Of a stretch of DNA of 57,092 nt, positions 8,795-16,686 are shown in pieces. Every line of letters begins with the position of its first letter. Position 1 is the stretch's first letter. Position numbers and translations under genes: made by a program. Origin of the DNA: Alphaproteobacteria bacterium (GTDB taxonomy: Bacteria; Pseudomonadota; Alphaproteobacteria; Micavibrionales; Micavibrionaceae); the NCBI GenBank assembly GCA_020443295.1, contig JAGRIJ010000016.1, positions 1 through 57,092 on the forward strand, in the 5' to 3' direction. The notes under the pieces were generated by a model. It searched no databases and was not told the origin of the DNA. It saw nothing but the letters and a program-made list of their open reading frames with translations.

Positions 8795-9952
8795 TCAAGC
8801 GACCTTGCCACGCGGGCCTCTGACTATCCCCTTGATCTGCGCATAGAGGGTCGGAAATGTATTACGGAAAAATCCTTTCAGAAAATGTAGGCTGTCTGGA
8901 ACAACCCGGGTTGGAGCGTAATACAGTCGTTCAAATTGTCGAAGCACAGCAAACATCGTATCCGCGGCCGGCACAGCCGCGGGTGCGTCATCATGCTTTT
9001 CCGGAAGCATAAAAAACGATCCCGTAGGGGCGCCGTAAGTTTGCGCCAGCAGGCGGTTATCTGCCTTATGCTGCTCCCAAACCCTGTCCTTGAGGTCAGA
9101 AGAAATCGAAAACCGCGTCTTGGGAAAATCGCCTTTGGCATTGACCCGGTTCAGGATTTCAATAATGGAACGCTCCTTTACCTTGCTTTTCGGTTTCAGG
9201 TTCAGGATCTTCTTGAGTTCGATACACTCCGCGCTCCAGCTTTGGTTCTCAAGCTTGCGCGGGATGCTCCCATCAAGCTTGAGAACGGCATCCAGTCCCG
9301 TTCGCGCCAGAAAATCCTGCGCCGTGTCTTCCCCCCTCAAGGCTTCGCGTTCATAAGGAACAACGGAAAATTGAAAGGGCTGCATAACCTCCTGCCAGAG
9401 GCTAACGAGCTGCAAATAATCCAGATGCGGGGCCAGAAGCGCAGAGATCTGCTCGTCACTCTCGTAAATTCTTTGTCCGAGCAAACCTTCATAGCGGATA
9501 ATATGCCCGATCGCGGATTCCAGCCAGAGATCCTGCCGTCGCAGATACAGTACGATATGACAGTTTTTTGCGGGAAGAAGGTCTTTCAGCCGTTCAATTT
9601 TTTTCCTGTGAACGGCAAAAAAATCCTGCGGAGGCCCGACCGCCCAGATTTGGGGGGTACCCAGAAAACTCTCTGCACTCAGCAAAAGCGTGTGGCAGGA
9701 TTTGTCTTCCATCTGCTGCATGAAATTCTGAACGTAGGCCTCGGGCTGCAGATGCGGATAGCGCATGATGCCCGAAAGGGACTCGGCAAACGCATTATGC
9801 TCTAGAAGGTCCAGCGGAACCCCGCCCAGCATGATATCGGGATAAAGAATGCCCTCTTTCGAAAGAGTGTCGCGCTCCTCGCTCAACAAAGCCTGTAGGG
9901 AACTGGTCCCCGTCTTGCTCTGACCGATATGCAGGATCAGTGTTTCAATCAT
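8795..9952 (-). CDS. Sulfotransferase-like P-loop protein (second copy)
   Basis: 385 residues. The N-terminus LILHIGQSKTGTSSLQALL (5-23) is a clear PAPS-binding loop. HIVLYLRRQDLWLESAIGHI near residue 132 matches the second, 3'-phosphate motif (R-x-P/Q-x8-S). It shares layout with the neighbouring 7618-8745 protein: the same loop at the start, the L-R-R/F-R-P Q-D motif in the same place and a basic C-terminus, so they are distant paralogues that probably sulfate different positions. The 49-base gap to the next gene is the widest in the glycan operon. It ends the run of glycan genes; upstream lies the DUF465 gene in the same direction. Confidence 0.75.
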   Translation of the reverse strand: MIETLILHIGQSKTGTSSLQALLSEERDTLSKEGILYPDIMLGGVPLDLLEHNAFAESLSGIMRYPHLQPEAYVQNFMQQMEDKSCHTLLLSAESFLGTPQIWAVGPPQDFFAVHRKKIERLKDLLPAKNCHIVLYLRRQDLWLESAIGHIIRYEGLLGQRIYESDEQISALLAPHLDYLQLVSLWQEVMQPFQFSVVPYEREALRGEDTAQDFLARTGLDAVLKLDGSIPRKLENQSWSAECIELKKILNLKPKSKVKERSIIEILNRVNAKGDFPKTRFSISSDLKDRVWEQHKADNRLLAQTYGAPTGSFFMLPEKHDDAPAAVPAADTMFAVLRQFERLYYAPTRVVPDSLHFLKGFFRNTFPTLYAQIKGIVRGPRGKVA

Positions 9953-10000
9953 AAAAAGATTTTACTGGTCAGCACGGGCACTGGCAATAAGGGCAGGGGT

Positions 10001-10246
10001 TTAACCCTCAAACCCTTCGATCATTTTCATCATTTCGTCTTTAAGGGCCAGCCGCTCTTTTTTCATAGTTTCAAGACGCTCGTCGCTGGCGGCCTCAACC
10101 CCTTTTTCAATACGAAGGATTTCCTTGTTTAAGGTATCGAACTGATCGAAAAGCCGGGCAAAATGATTGTTGTTCGTTTTAAGGGCATGAATAGTGTCCT
10201 TGTGTTCGGGAAGCTCATGAACGAGATCATGGGATTCGGAAAGCAT
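10001..10246 (-). CDS. DUF465 / YdcH-family small coiled-coil protein
   Basis: 81 residues from ATG 10246, preferred over TTG 10252 because AAAGG stands 7 bases upstream of the ATG. The protein is almost wholly helical and charged, with the family pattern of an N-terminal H-E-L-P-E segment, FARLFDQFDTLNKEI, and a C-terminal K-K-E-R-L-A-L-K-D-E-M helix. DUF465 proteins are widespread in Proteobacteria and short of function data. It sits 29 bases or so after the 118-residue gene in the same direction, so the two probably form a unit. No membrane segment. Confidence 0.85.
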   Translation of the reverse strand: MLSESHDLVHELPEHKDTIHALKTNNNHFARLFDQFDTLNKEILRIEKGVEAASDERLETMKKERLALKDEMMKMIEGFEG

Positions 10247-10275
10247 AGGCAAACCTTTCTTCTGGGCATTAAGGG

Positions 10276-10632
10276 TTATTTTATGGAAACAATCTTAAAG
10301 GGCATCTCGGTTTCATCATGTTCCGTAATGGAAACATACTCGCCCTCGGCGAAAATATGGCGGTCAAACCGGAAAATAGGCTCTTCATCCAGCGTTTGAT
10401 TGTCGTATTCAATCGCCCAGTGATGGCCTTTATGGTGGACAAGGTGACCCTTCTGATCCCCTTCGTTTTTCCAGAAACGGCGGACAATGCATTTATCCTT
10501 CTGGCTTTTCCAGCCTTCGATATCCAGATGTCCGCTGGCGTCAAGAGGAGCGACAATCTCGTATCCGCATTCGGCCGAGCCTTGCGGAAAGTCATGGGTT
10601 CTGGCCAGTTCAAGAACGATTTTTTTCAGCAA
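10276..10632 (-). CDS. Conserved-looking small hypothetical protein
   Basis: 118 residues starting at TTG 10632; the choice rests on a perfect AGGAGG six bases upstream, and no ATG is available nearby. I do not recognise a domain. The sequence is soluble, rich in charged and aromatic residues and has several His (HHKGHHWAIEYDN near 66-78; FDRHIFAEGEYVSITEHDE near 88-106). The C-terminal half alternates like a small beta-barrel or sandwich. A perfect FNR-type palindrome lies 63-76 bases upstream of the start, and a small hairpin lies between them, so expression may be oxygen-controlled. It is followed by the DUF465 gene. Confidence 0.75.
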   Translation of the reverse strand: MLKKIVLELARTHDFPQGSAECGYEIVAPLDASGHLDIEGWKSQKDKCIVRRFWKNEGDQKGHLVHHKGHHWAIEYDNQTLDEEPIFRFDRHIFAEGEYVSITEHDETEMPFKIVSIK

Positions 10633-10671
10633 AGGAAACCTCCTGCAAAATTAGACAGATAAGTAAAAACT

Positions 10672-10687
10672 AGCCCTAAAAAGGGCT
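10672..10687 (-). terminator. Small hairpin with T-run on the minus strand
   Basis: AGCCCT (10672-10677) pairs with AGGGCT (10682-10687) over an AAAA loop. Read on the minus strand it is followed within two bases by TTTTT (10665-10669), as in an intrinsic terminator. It lies between the FNR-type box and the 118-residue gene, so it would attenuate that gene or end antisense reading from the que side. A stem of 6 bp is short; it could also simply be part of the promoter. Confidence 0.35.
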
Positions 10688-10694
10688 TTCCAGC

Positions 10695-10708
10695 TTGATT
10701 TTGATCAA
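10695..10708. promoter_or_regulatory. FNR/Anr-type box
   Basis: TTGATTTTGATCAA is a perfect match to the FNR consensus TTGAT-N4-ATCAA. It lies in the divergent region between the 118-residue gene (start 10632, minus) and queC (start 10848, plus). Its centre is 69.5 bases from the minus-strand start codon and about 87 bases upstream of the proposed queC transcription start, so control of the minus-strand gene is the simpler reading. The second perfect box in the window is at hemN. Confidence 0.65.
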
Positions 10709-10754
10709 AACTAGCTCCCAAAAGCGCCTCTGTCCAGCCATTGGAGACAAATCT

Positions 10755-10782
10755 TTGCTTTTTCTGTCATGTTTGTTATAAC
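10755..10782 (+). promoter_or_regulatory. Putative sigma-70 promoter of the queCDEF operon
   Basis: TTGCTT (10755-10760) and TATAAC (10777-10782) are separated by 16 bases. A start near 10789 would give a leader of about 60 bases that contains the whole preQ1 aptamer at 10804-10838. Assigned by eye from hexamers and position only. Confidence 0.45.
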
Positions 10783-10803
10783 AGGCCCGCCTTTGTAAAG
10801 GGT

Positions 10804-10839
10804 GCCGGTCGCAGCCTACCCGGCCTAACAAAACAAGGA
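10804..10839 (+). ncRNA. preQ1 class I riboswitch controlling queC translation
   Basis: Stem P1 is GCCGG (10804-10808) with CCGGC (10820-10824), a perfect 5-bp helix. The loop begins TCGCAG, and the A-rich tail CTAACAAAACAAGGA (10825-10839) follows. Loop start and tail are nearly identical to the well-known Thermoanaerobacter tengcongensis aptamer. C10819 stands in the place of the cytosine that base-pairs preQ1; C10812 and G14-type pairs with G10837 and C10834 would form the H-type pseudoknot. The tail includes the queC Shine-Dalgarno AAGGA (10835-10839), 8 bases before ATG 10848, so ligand binding should hide it and switch off translation: feedback by the operon's own product. Recognised from memory of the consensus, not by a covariance search. 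Confidence 0.92.
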
Positions 10840-10847
10840 TTAAAGGA

Positions 10848-11558
10848 ATGAAAACAATCGTTATCTGCTCTGGCGGGCTGGATTCCGTGACCTTGGCCTA
10901 TAAGGTCGCCACTGAGCGCACCCTGAATGGGCTTGTCTCGTTCGATTACGGCCAGCGCCATAAAAAAGAACTGGGTTTCGCCCGAAAAGCGGCCGATCGC
11001 CTGAACGTCCCGCATCACCTCATTGATATCTCCGAAGTTGGAAAAATGCTCAGCGGTTCAGCCTTGACGGACGATGTCGACGTACCCGAAGGCCACTACG
11101 CCGAAGAGAATATGAAAATCACGGTGGTCCCCAACCGAAACGCCATCATGCTGGCGATTGCCTACGGTGTGGCCAGCGCGCAGGGAGCGGACAGCGTGGC
11201 CGCCGCCGTTCATGGCGGTGATCATTTCATCTACCCCGATTGCCGTCCCGGATTCATCAGGGCGTTTGAAACGATGCAGAACCTCGCGCTGGAGGGATTT
11301 TCCAGCATCAGCCTCTACACGCCTTTCCTTGAAAAGACTAAGGCCGATATCGCCGCCGAGGGCGCAAGGCTGGGCGTGGATTTCGCCGACACGTGGTCCT
11401 GTTACAAGGGCGGGGCAATTCATTGCGGACGCTGCGGAACCTGCGTGGAGCGCCGGGAGGCGTTCGATATCGCCGGGGTGGACGACCCCACGGACTATGA
11501 AGATCCCGATTTCTGGATCGCCACCGTCGAAAAAGCAAAACAGAAAGCGGGGGCATAA
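10848..11558 (+). CDS. queC: 7-cyano-7-deazaguanine (preQ0) synthase QueC
   Basis: 236 residues, normal length. It converts 7-carboxy-7-deazaguanine, ammonia and ATP to preQ0 in queuosine biosynthesis. The PP-loop ATP site SGGLDS is at residues 8-13. The zinc-binding cysteines are C185, C193, C196 and C199 in the S-C-Y-K-G-G ... H-C-G-R-C-G-T-C segment. Cytoplasmic. It is the first gene of queCDEF; the start codon is fixed by the riboswitch-embedded AAGGA 8 bases upstream (a second AAAGGA directly abuts the ATG and is too close to act as a normal ribosome site). Two bases separate its stop from queD. Confidence 0.97.
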   Translation: MKTIVICSGGLDSVTLAYKVATERTLNGLVSFDYGQRHKKELGFARKAADRLNVPHHLIDISEVGKMLSGSALTDDVDVPEGHYAEENMKITVVPNRNAIMLAIAYGVASAQGADSVAAAVHGGDHFIYPDCRPGFIRAFETMQNLALEGFSSISLYTPFLEKTKADIAAEGARLGVDFADTWSCYKGGAIHCGRCGTCVERREAFDIAGVDDPTDYEDPDFWIATVEKAKQKAGA

Positions 11559-11560
11559 AG

Positions 11561-11917
11561 ATGTACCGGATCGTCAAGGAGTATCATTTCTCCGCCGCGC
11601 ATCAGTTGCACCAGCTTCCCCCCGAACATCCCTGCGCGCGGATGCATGGCCATAATTACGTGGTCGAGGTCGAGTTGTGTTCGGAAACGCTCAATCAGTA
11701 CGGCTTCGTCCGCGATTACCGCGAACTGGATGCCTTAAAAGAATATATCGACAGTACACTCGATCACCGCGTCCTGAACGACGTGCTGGGTGACGACAAC
11801 GTCACCGCCGAGCAGATCGCCAGGCATTTCTACGATTGGTGCAAGGCCAAGTGGCCTGAGGTTACGTCCGTACGCGTCAAGGAAACCCCGCGTACGGTGG
11901 CGGAATACAGGCCATGA
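11561..11917 (+). CDS. queD: 6-carboxy-5,6,7,8-tetrahydropterin synthase QueD
   Basis: 118 residues, typical for QueD. It turns 7,8-dihydroneopterin triphosphate into 6-carboxytetrahydropterin, the first queuosine-specific step. The zinc ligands H14, H29 and H31 (in FSAAHQL and RMHGHNY) and the catalytic Cys C25 (HPCARMH) are in place. The later DHRVLND and [11 protein letters not shown] segments supply the conserved Asp/His and the substrate-anchoring Glu. Starts two bases after queC and overlaps queE by 4 bases (ATGA), so it depends on the same riboswitch-bearing transcript. Confidence 0.96.
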   Translation: MYRIVKEYHFSAAHQLHQLPPEHPCARMHGHNYVVEVELCSETLNQYGFVRDYRELDALKEYIDSTLDHRVLNDVLGDDNVTAEQIARHFYDWCKAKWPEVTSVRVKETPRTVAEYRP

Positions 11918-12645
11918 GCACGCAGGACAAACAGGCAGACGGTAAAATCCGCATCAGCGAGATTTTCGGCCCCACGATTCAGGGTGAGGGTGCGCTCATG
12001 GGCCAGCCGACAATCTTTGTCCGAACCGGGGGGTGCGATTACCGTTGCGTCTGGTGCGACACGCTATATGCGGTAGACAGCCAGTACCGCGACACATGGC
12101 GGCCTATGAGCGCGGATGAAATTTTTCACGAAGTCGAGAAACTTTCCGGCGCCAAGCCGCTAATGGTTTCACTTTCCGGGGGAAATCCGGCCATTCAGCC
12201 GCTCGGCGCTCTAATCGATCTGGGAAAATCCAAAAATTACCGCTTTGCACTGGAAACGCAGGGCAGCATAGCGCAGGGCTGGTTTTCAAAATTGGATGTT
12301 CTCACACTCAGCCCTAAACCGCCCTCCAGTGAAATGCCCACGGATTGGAACAAACTTGCTGAGTGTATAAAGGCCGCGCACGGAAAACCGGCAACCGTCC
12401 TGAAAATTGTAATTTTTGACGAGGATGATTATGGTTATGCCAAGGAAGCGGCGTCCCGGTACCCGGATCTCCCGCTTTACTTGCAACCCGGAAACCGGAT
12501 TCAGCCTGACGCCGGGGCGGACAGCCGGGAAGCCACCGAGCGGTTGCGCTGGCTGGCCGAAAAGGTGGCTGCGGACCGGTGGTATGAAGCGACAGTTCTG
12601 CCCCAGCTGCATGTTTTAATTTGGGGCAACCGGAGAGGCGTTTAA
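11914..12645 (+). CDS. queE: 7-carboxy-7-deazaguanine synthase QueE (radical SAM)
   Basis: 243 residues. It rearranges 6-carboxytetrahydropterin to 7-carboxy-7-deazaguanine. GPTIQGEG (19-26) is the substrate-binding loop; the radical SAM cluster motif is C41-x3-C45-x2-C48 in [25 protein letters not shown] near 90 carries the SAM-binding G-G-x-P-type motif. Start ATG 11914 overlaps the queD stop. The C-terminal half is of usual length with the LSPKPPS segment. Ten bases separate it from queF. Confidence 0.96.
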   Translation: MSTQDKQADGKIRISEIFGPTIQGEGALMGQPTIFVRTGGCDYRCVWCDTLYAVDSQYRDTWRPMSADEIFHEVEKLSGAKPLMVSLSGGNPAIQPLGALIDLGKSKNYRFALETQGSIAQGWFSKLDVLTLSPKPPSSEMPTDWNKLAECIKAAHGKPATVLKIVIFDEDDYGYAKEAASRYPDLPLYLQPGNRIQPDAGADSREATERLRWLAEKVAADRWYEATVLPQLHVLIWGNRRGV

Positions 12646-12655
12646 GGAGAGTAAA

Positions 12656-13177
12656 ATGTCAAAAGCGAAACGAGTAAAAGCGGACACGAAAACAAAATCC
12701 GGAAAGGAGAAAGCATCGAAGCCGAAATATAAGACTCTCAAACAACTGGGAAAAGAAACGGCATGGCCGAAATCCCCCGACAAGGCCGTTCTTGAACGTG
12801 TACGCAATCCGCATAAGGGAACGGAATATGTCGTGCGCTTTGTCGCGCCGGAGTTTACATCGATCTGTCCCATGACCGGCGCGCCTGATTTCGCGCATCT
12901 CGTTATCGATTATGTCCCCGGGAACTGGATCGTCGAGAGCAAGTCCCTGAAGCTTTTTCTGGGTTCTTTCCGGGAGCACGGAGCCTTTCACGAAGAATGT
13001 ACCGTGGCGATCGCCAAGCGTCTGGTGAAGGAAATCAAGCCCGCCTGGTTGCGCATCGGCGGCTACTGGTATCCGCGCGGGGGGATTCCCATCGACGTCT
13101 TCTACCAGACCGGCCCCGAACCTAAAAATCTCTTCTTGCCCGATCAGGGCGTCCAGCCATACAGGGGCCGGGGCTAG
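12656..13177 (+). CDS. queF: NADPH-dependent preQ0 reductase QueF (short, YkvM type)
   Basis: 173 residues, matching the unimodular (Bacillus YkvM-like) form rather than the longer E. coli type. It reduces the nitrile of preQ0 to preQ1, the ligand of the riboswitch ahead of queC. The catalytic Cys C71 lies in [14 protein letters not shown] with Asp D78; E94 and the QueF motif [21 protein letters not shown] (96-115 region) bind substrate and cofactor. The first 25 residues are a Lys-rich extension not usual in the family. It has a strong AAGGAGAG 7 bases ahead of ATG 12656 and closes the operon. Confidence 0.96.
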   Translation: MSKAKRVKADTKTKSGKEKASKPKYKTLKQLGKETAWPKSPDKAVLERVRNPHKGTEYVVRFVAPEFTSICPMTGAPDFAHLVIDYVPGNWIVESKSLKLFLGSFREHGAFHEECTVAIAKRLVKEIKPAWLRIGGYWYPRGGIPIDVFYQTGPEPKNLFLPDQGVQPYRGRG

Positions 13178-13259
13178 TGAGATAAAAGGGCTTGGCCGTG
13201 TTGCCCCTTTACGTACTCATGTGATAACCGTAAACTTATAAAAAAACAGGAATGCCAAG

Positions 13260-14138
13260 ATGAATGTAAGAGTCCTAAACTCTGTGCTTTTCATAGTTCT
13301 TTTTGTACTTTTGATATCGGCTCAGCCTGTCGCGGCGGAAGACCCGTCAACGGCTTCGGCTCAAAACGGGCCAACAGCCAAGCCCGATGAGCAGGCACAA
13401 GCGTTGGAGCCCGCAGCGGGCGAAAAACAGATCGCAGAAGACGCGAAAGCAGACCAAGACGTAAAAAACGAAGATCCTTCCAGCCCCGAAGAATTGTTCG
13501 CCTTGGCTATGAAATATGAAACCGGCAAGGGTGAAAAAAAGGATCTGAGAGAAGCGGCAAGACTTTACACTCTGTCAGCAGAACAGGGACACATGCAGGC
13601 GCAGTATAAAATAGGCCTGATGAACGAGGAGGGTGCTGGCCTTGTAAGGAACTATAAGCAGGCCGTCAAATGGTACGGCATGGCAGCCGAGCAGGGGCAC
13701 ATTCTGGCTCAATCTAACTTGGCTCGCTTGTATTATGATGGTCAGAACGTAGCTCAGGATTACAAACTGGCCTCCTTGCTGGCGCGGTCTGCGGCCAAGC
13801 AGGACGATTTGGATTCGCAGATTTTGCTTGCCAAAATGTACCATTACGGCAACGGCATGCCGCAGGATTATAAACGCGCGGCCTTCTGGTACCGCAAGGC
13901 CGCCCAAAAGGGGTCGGACTACGCCCAGTATAGTCTGGCGATCATGTATTTATACGGCAGGGGCGTAACTCGTAATCCTCAGGAAGCTTATGCTTGGGCC
14001 AACCTGTCTGCTGCGCAGGGATATTATGAAGCGGATGATTTGCGTGAAGAGATTGCCCGTTCCCTAACGCAACAGGAACTCGCCAAAGCCCAAAATATAT
14101 CCAAGATGTATTATAAAAAATACGTCGAGCCGTTTTAA
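13260..14138 (+). CDS. Secreted Sel1-repeat (TPR-like) protein
   Basis: 292 residues. Residues 1-27 form a signal peptide ending in QPVAAED. A low-complexity Ala/Glu/Lys/Asp linker follows to about residue 75. Then come about five Sel1 repeats of 36 residues with the A-x2-Y-x2-A-A-E-Q-G-H-x2-A-Q-Y-x-I-G-x-M pattern, ending with a partial repeat and a Lys-rich tail. Sel1 proteins are periplasmic or cytoplasmic scaffolds in cell-envelope assembly or signalling; here the signal peptide points to the periplasm. The next gene, 23 bases on, encodes a cell-envelope-type papain-fold enzyme, so they may be co-transcribed. No partner can be named. Confidence 0.88.
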   Translation: MNVRVLNSVLFIVLFVLLISAQPVAAEDPSTASAQNGPTAKPDEQAQALEPAAGEKQIAEDAKADQDVKNEDPSSPEELFALAMKYETGKGEKKDLREAARLYTLSAEQGHMQAQYKIGLMNEEGAGLVRNYKQAVKWYGMAAEQGHILAQSNLARLYYDGQNVAQDYKLASLLARSAAKQDDLDSQILLAKMYHYGNGMPQDYKRAAFWYRKAAQKGSDYAQYSLAIMYLYGRGVTRNPQEAYAWANLSAAQGYYEADDLREEIARSLTQQELAKAQNISKMYYKKYVEPF

Positions 14139-14161
14139 TCGCCGTCCATCGGGGGCATGGC

Positions 14162-14851
14162 TTGAAGATCAAAATTCTGGTTTTTTTTGTTACGGTTTTC
14201 ATACTTATTCCGGTATCCGTCTGCGGATACTTCGCTCTGACAGCCGCCGATATGGAAAGTCTGCCCCCCCTGAGGGACGGCGATCTTGTTTTTGAAACCA
14301 CCAGCACCAATCAGACGTGGGCGATCTGGCTGGCAACAGGCAGCTTTTATACGCATATGGGCATAATCAGGATGGGAGCGAACAATACGCCCTATGTAAT
14401 AGAAGCCGCGGGGCCGGTTCGTGAAACCCCTCTGCGGGATTGGATGGCCCGCGGCAGAATGTGGCGCCTGACCATCATGCGGGTGCGGGGATTAAAACCC
14501 GAATATGCCCGCCGGGTGCTGAAGGCGGCAATGGCTTATTATGGCAAGCCGTATGACCCGTTCTTCCTGTTCGATAAGGATAAAATTTACTGCAGCGAGC
14601 TGGTTTATTATGCCTTTAAGGAAGGAATTGGAGTAGACCTCGGCGTTATCCAAACGTTCGAACAGCTTCAGATGGATAATACCGCCGTTCAAATTTTGAT
14701 TTACTCACGCTGGAAACGCTACCCCCCATGCCTTGAAAAGGGAATTGACCTGCTCGATGAATGCCTGCAGTTCATGTACAGCCAGCAGGTCATCACCCCC
14801 ATCAGCATAGCCCAGGACCCCAGGCTGGAAACCGTATATTCGAATTATTAA
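14162..14851 (+). CDS. YiiX/YebB-like NlpC/P60-superfamily papain-fold hydrolase
   Basis: 229 residues from TTG 14162, 23 bases after the Sel1 gene; TTG is needed to include the N-terminal membrane anchor (residues 3-28, hydrophobic). The permuted NlpC/P60 pattern is clear: LRDGDLVFETTS near 40, a His in FYTHMGII near 63 and the catalytic Cys in IYCSELVYYAFK near 143. Members are amidases or lipid/peptide hydrolases; the cellular substrate is not certain. The anchor places the enzyme on the periplasmic face. The end overlaps a longer open frame of the next gene, but that frame's likely start is downstream. Confidence 0.82.
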   Translation: MKIKILVFFVTVFILIPVSVCGYFALTAADMESLPPLRDGDLVFETTSTNQTWAIWLATGSFYTHMGIIRMGANNTPYVIEAAGPVRETPLRDWMARGRMWRLTIMRVRGLKPEYARRVLKAAMAYYGKPYDPFFLFDKDKIYCSELVYYAFKEGIGVDLGVIQTFEQLQMDNTAVQILIYSRWKRYPPCLEKGIDLLDECLQFMYSQQVITPISIAQDPRLETVYSNY

Positions 14852-14946
14852 AACTATGCCAGCTCGGAAATTTTTATAAAAAGGCCAAATCATCTGCTGA
14901 TTATCAGTCGGCGGCAGGATATAATAAAGCCGCTTGGGTAACAAAC

Positions 14947-15786
14947 ATGAGATCAGGAATGCTCGAACAGATTGCACAGATAGTCGCGCTAACCAACTGG
15001 GGCAACTCGGCCCTGCGCCGCAAGCTGGATTTAAAAAAGGAAAATTTCTATCCCGGCAATTCGGTTTTCAAAACGACGAAAGACATTCGGTTCATTGATA
15101 AGGCTGCAAAAGCCGGCAAAGACTCGCTCGACTACGCCTCGGACCCCCTCGCATGGATTAAAAAGCTTCAGGACACGCAAGTTCAGCTTCTGCGTCTCCA
15201 TTATAAGCCTTCTGAAAAACCTGAGATGTCAGACCGCATCGCATCGGGACTGGGGCAAGGGGGGCGCTGGTTTATCGAGGCCATGAAGGTCGTGGCCTCT
15301 GATTATTGGGAAGCGAAATGGGAAAAAGTTGAAAGCAAGGACTCGAAAATCTGGAAGGTGGCCTATGAGCGCGTCTCCGCAAACGAATCCAACCGCCCCA
15401 TTGAGTTCCGCTCGTCTCTTGAAGAAATTAACTCTCGCCTTGAAAAGCAACTGGGAAGCGCAGCCGGCTTTGCCCGCACGCATCAGCAGGAAAAATTCGC
15501 AAAACTCTTTGAAGACGGCAAGAAAGTCATAGCGGACTCCAAAAACCCGCTCGAAGACATTCCTCACCCGGATATCATGTACCCGGCACATTTCAGCCTG
15601 AAGGCGCAGCGGACCTTGGGCGCGGTTCAGGCGGCATGGGTTTTCGGCGGCAAGGGGTCATGGAACGACATCCGCCTTTCTGACGGCAAAGACCATGACG
15701 ACTATGAAAAACTGTCGGACGAACTCTATACGCGCTTTTGCAAGGCAATCGTCTATGCCGTGAATTCCGGGTTTTTAAAGGAATAA
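14947..15786 (+). CDS. Hypothetical soluble protein
   Basis: 279 residues from ATG 14947; ATG 14959 with AGGA just before it is an alternative. The frame is open farther upstream but there overlaps the YiiX-like gene. I do not recognise a domain. It is alpha-helical, rich in Lys, Glu, Trp and Ala, with SGLGQGGRWFIEAMKVVASDYWEAKW near the middle and a C-terminal AQRTLGAVQAAWVFGGKGSWND ... Y-T-R-F-C-K-A region. No signal peptide or membrane segment. It ends 12 bases short of the convergent Yip1-like gene. Confidence 0.7.
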   Translation: MRSGMLEQIAQIVALTNWGNSALRRKLDLKKENFYPGNSVFKTTKDIRFIDKAAKAGKDSLDYASDPLAWIKKLQDTQVQLLRLHYKPSEKPEMSDRIASGLGQGGRWFIEAMKVVASDYWEAKWEKVESKDSKIWKVAYERVSANESNRPIEFRSSLEEINSRLEKQLGSAAGFARTHQQEKFAKLFEDGKKVIADSKNPLEDIPHPDIMYPAHFSLKAQRTLGAVQAAWVFGGKGSWNDIRLSDGKDHDDYEKLSDELYTRFCKAIVYAVNSGFLKE

Positions 15787-15797
15787 TTCCTCCCCTG

Positions 15798-16487
15798 CTA
15801 AACGACCCCTGACACTTTTAAAATGACGGTAATCACGAAAACGACCGCAAAGACAATCAGGAACAAAAAAACCGTTGCTTTGAGAATATTCCTGAAACCC
15901 TTCCATCCGGATTCGAAACCCTGAACATAGGCAATCATTTTGGACAGAAGAACCAGAGACCAGACCGCGAAGACAAGACTGGCGATAATATTGCTGACCT
16001 CAAGAGTAAGTGCTTCAGGAGGCAGGGAATCTAAATCCAGTTTTGCAAATTTTTTGGTAAATAGGGTAACCCCGTGCATAGAAATTCTGGGAATAAACAA
16101 AAACCCCGGAACGATTAGCGGCACATACGACCAGACCATAGCAGTATTCAGATCTTGGATACTCGCCTTTCCTTCGCCTGCTTTTCCGGCCCATCGGAGA
16201 AAATAGGCGCTAAGGTAGGTTCCCGCCAGCATGGCCAGAGGCCCAAGAATAAGGCAAATGACAAAAATCATGTTGAGGTCGGAAACACGGTCTCCCAATT
16301 GTTTTTCTTGGGCTAACGTAAGAGCGTATACAAACCCGAAAAGTACAATAATGGGATAAAACCCGTACATCGGCTTTGTATTCGCCAGATATTGAATCGT
16401 CGCCCGGGGCCGAAACCAGACAGAAAACCAAGGATTAAGCGGGGCGCCGGCGGGGCCGTATTGATCGTTCGTGGTTGGGTAGCGCAC
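15798..16487 (-). CDS. Yip1-domain integral membrane protein
   Basis: 229 residues. The N-terminus has the PWFSVWFRPRATIQYL motif that precedes the first helix in bacterial Yip1-like proteins, then five to six hydrophobic segments (for example GFYPIIVLFGFVYAL, MIFVICLILGPLAMLAGTYL, AMVWSYVPLIVPGFLFI, IIASLVFAVWSLVLL and ATVFLFLIVFAVVFVITVIL). Inner-membrane location is expected; function of bacterial members is poorly known. It is transcribed away from the Bat operon, with about 200 bases between them that must carry both promoters. Confidence 0.82.
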   Translation of the reverse strand: MRYPTTNDQYGPAGAPLNPWFSVWFRPRATIQYLANTKPMYGFYPIIVLFGFVYALTLAQEKQLGDRVSDLNMIFVICLILGPLAMLAGTYLSAYFLRWAGKAGEGKASIQDLNTAMVWSYVPLIVPGFLFIPRISMHGVTLFTKKFAKLDLDSLPPEALTLEVSNIIASLVFAVWSLVLLSKMIAYVQGFESGWKGFRNILKATVFLFLIVFAVVFVITVILKVSGVV

Positions 16488-16686
16488 AGAGAATATCCTT
16501 ATATTTCAATAAGTTTTATATTCCACCACCAACAGGATAATCCATCGCCGGGAACTTTCAAAATCTTAATTTGTTTACTCTTTTCTCGGGCTTTCATCAA
16601 AGAAATCAAAGACTTCATGTTTCCTTTTGCATTTCTGCGACGAAAGAATAAGATCAGGTCACTTCACCAAAAGGAGTAAAAGAACC

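Noticed and set aside
8936..9805. A 289-codon plus-strand frame.
   Set aside because: Lies wholly antisense to the second sulfotransferase-like gene, which has clear motifs.
13185..13210. AAAGGG/CCCTTT repeat after queF as a terminator.
   Set aside because: Stem of 6 bp with a 14-base loop and no T-run after it; too weak to annotate.
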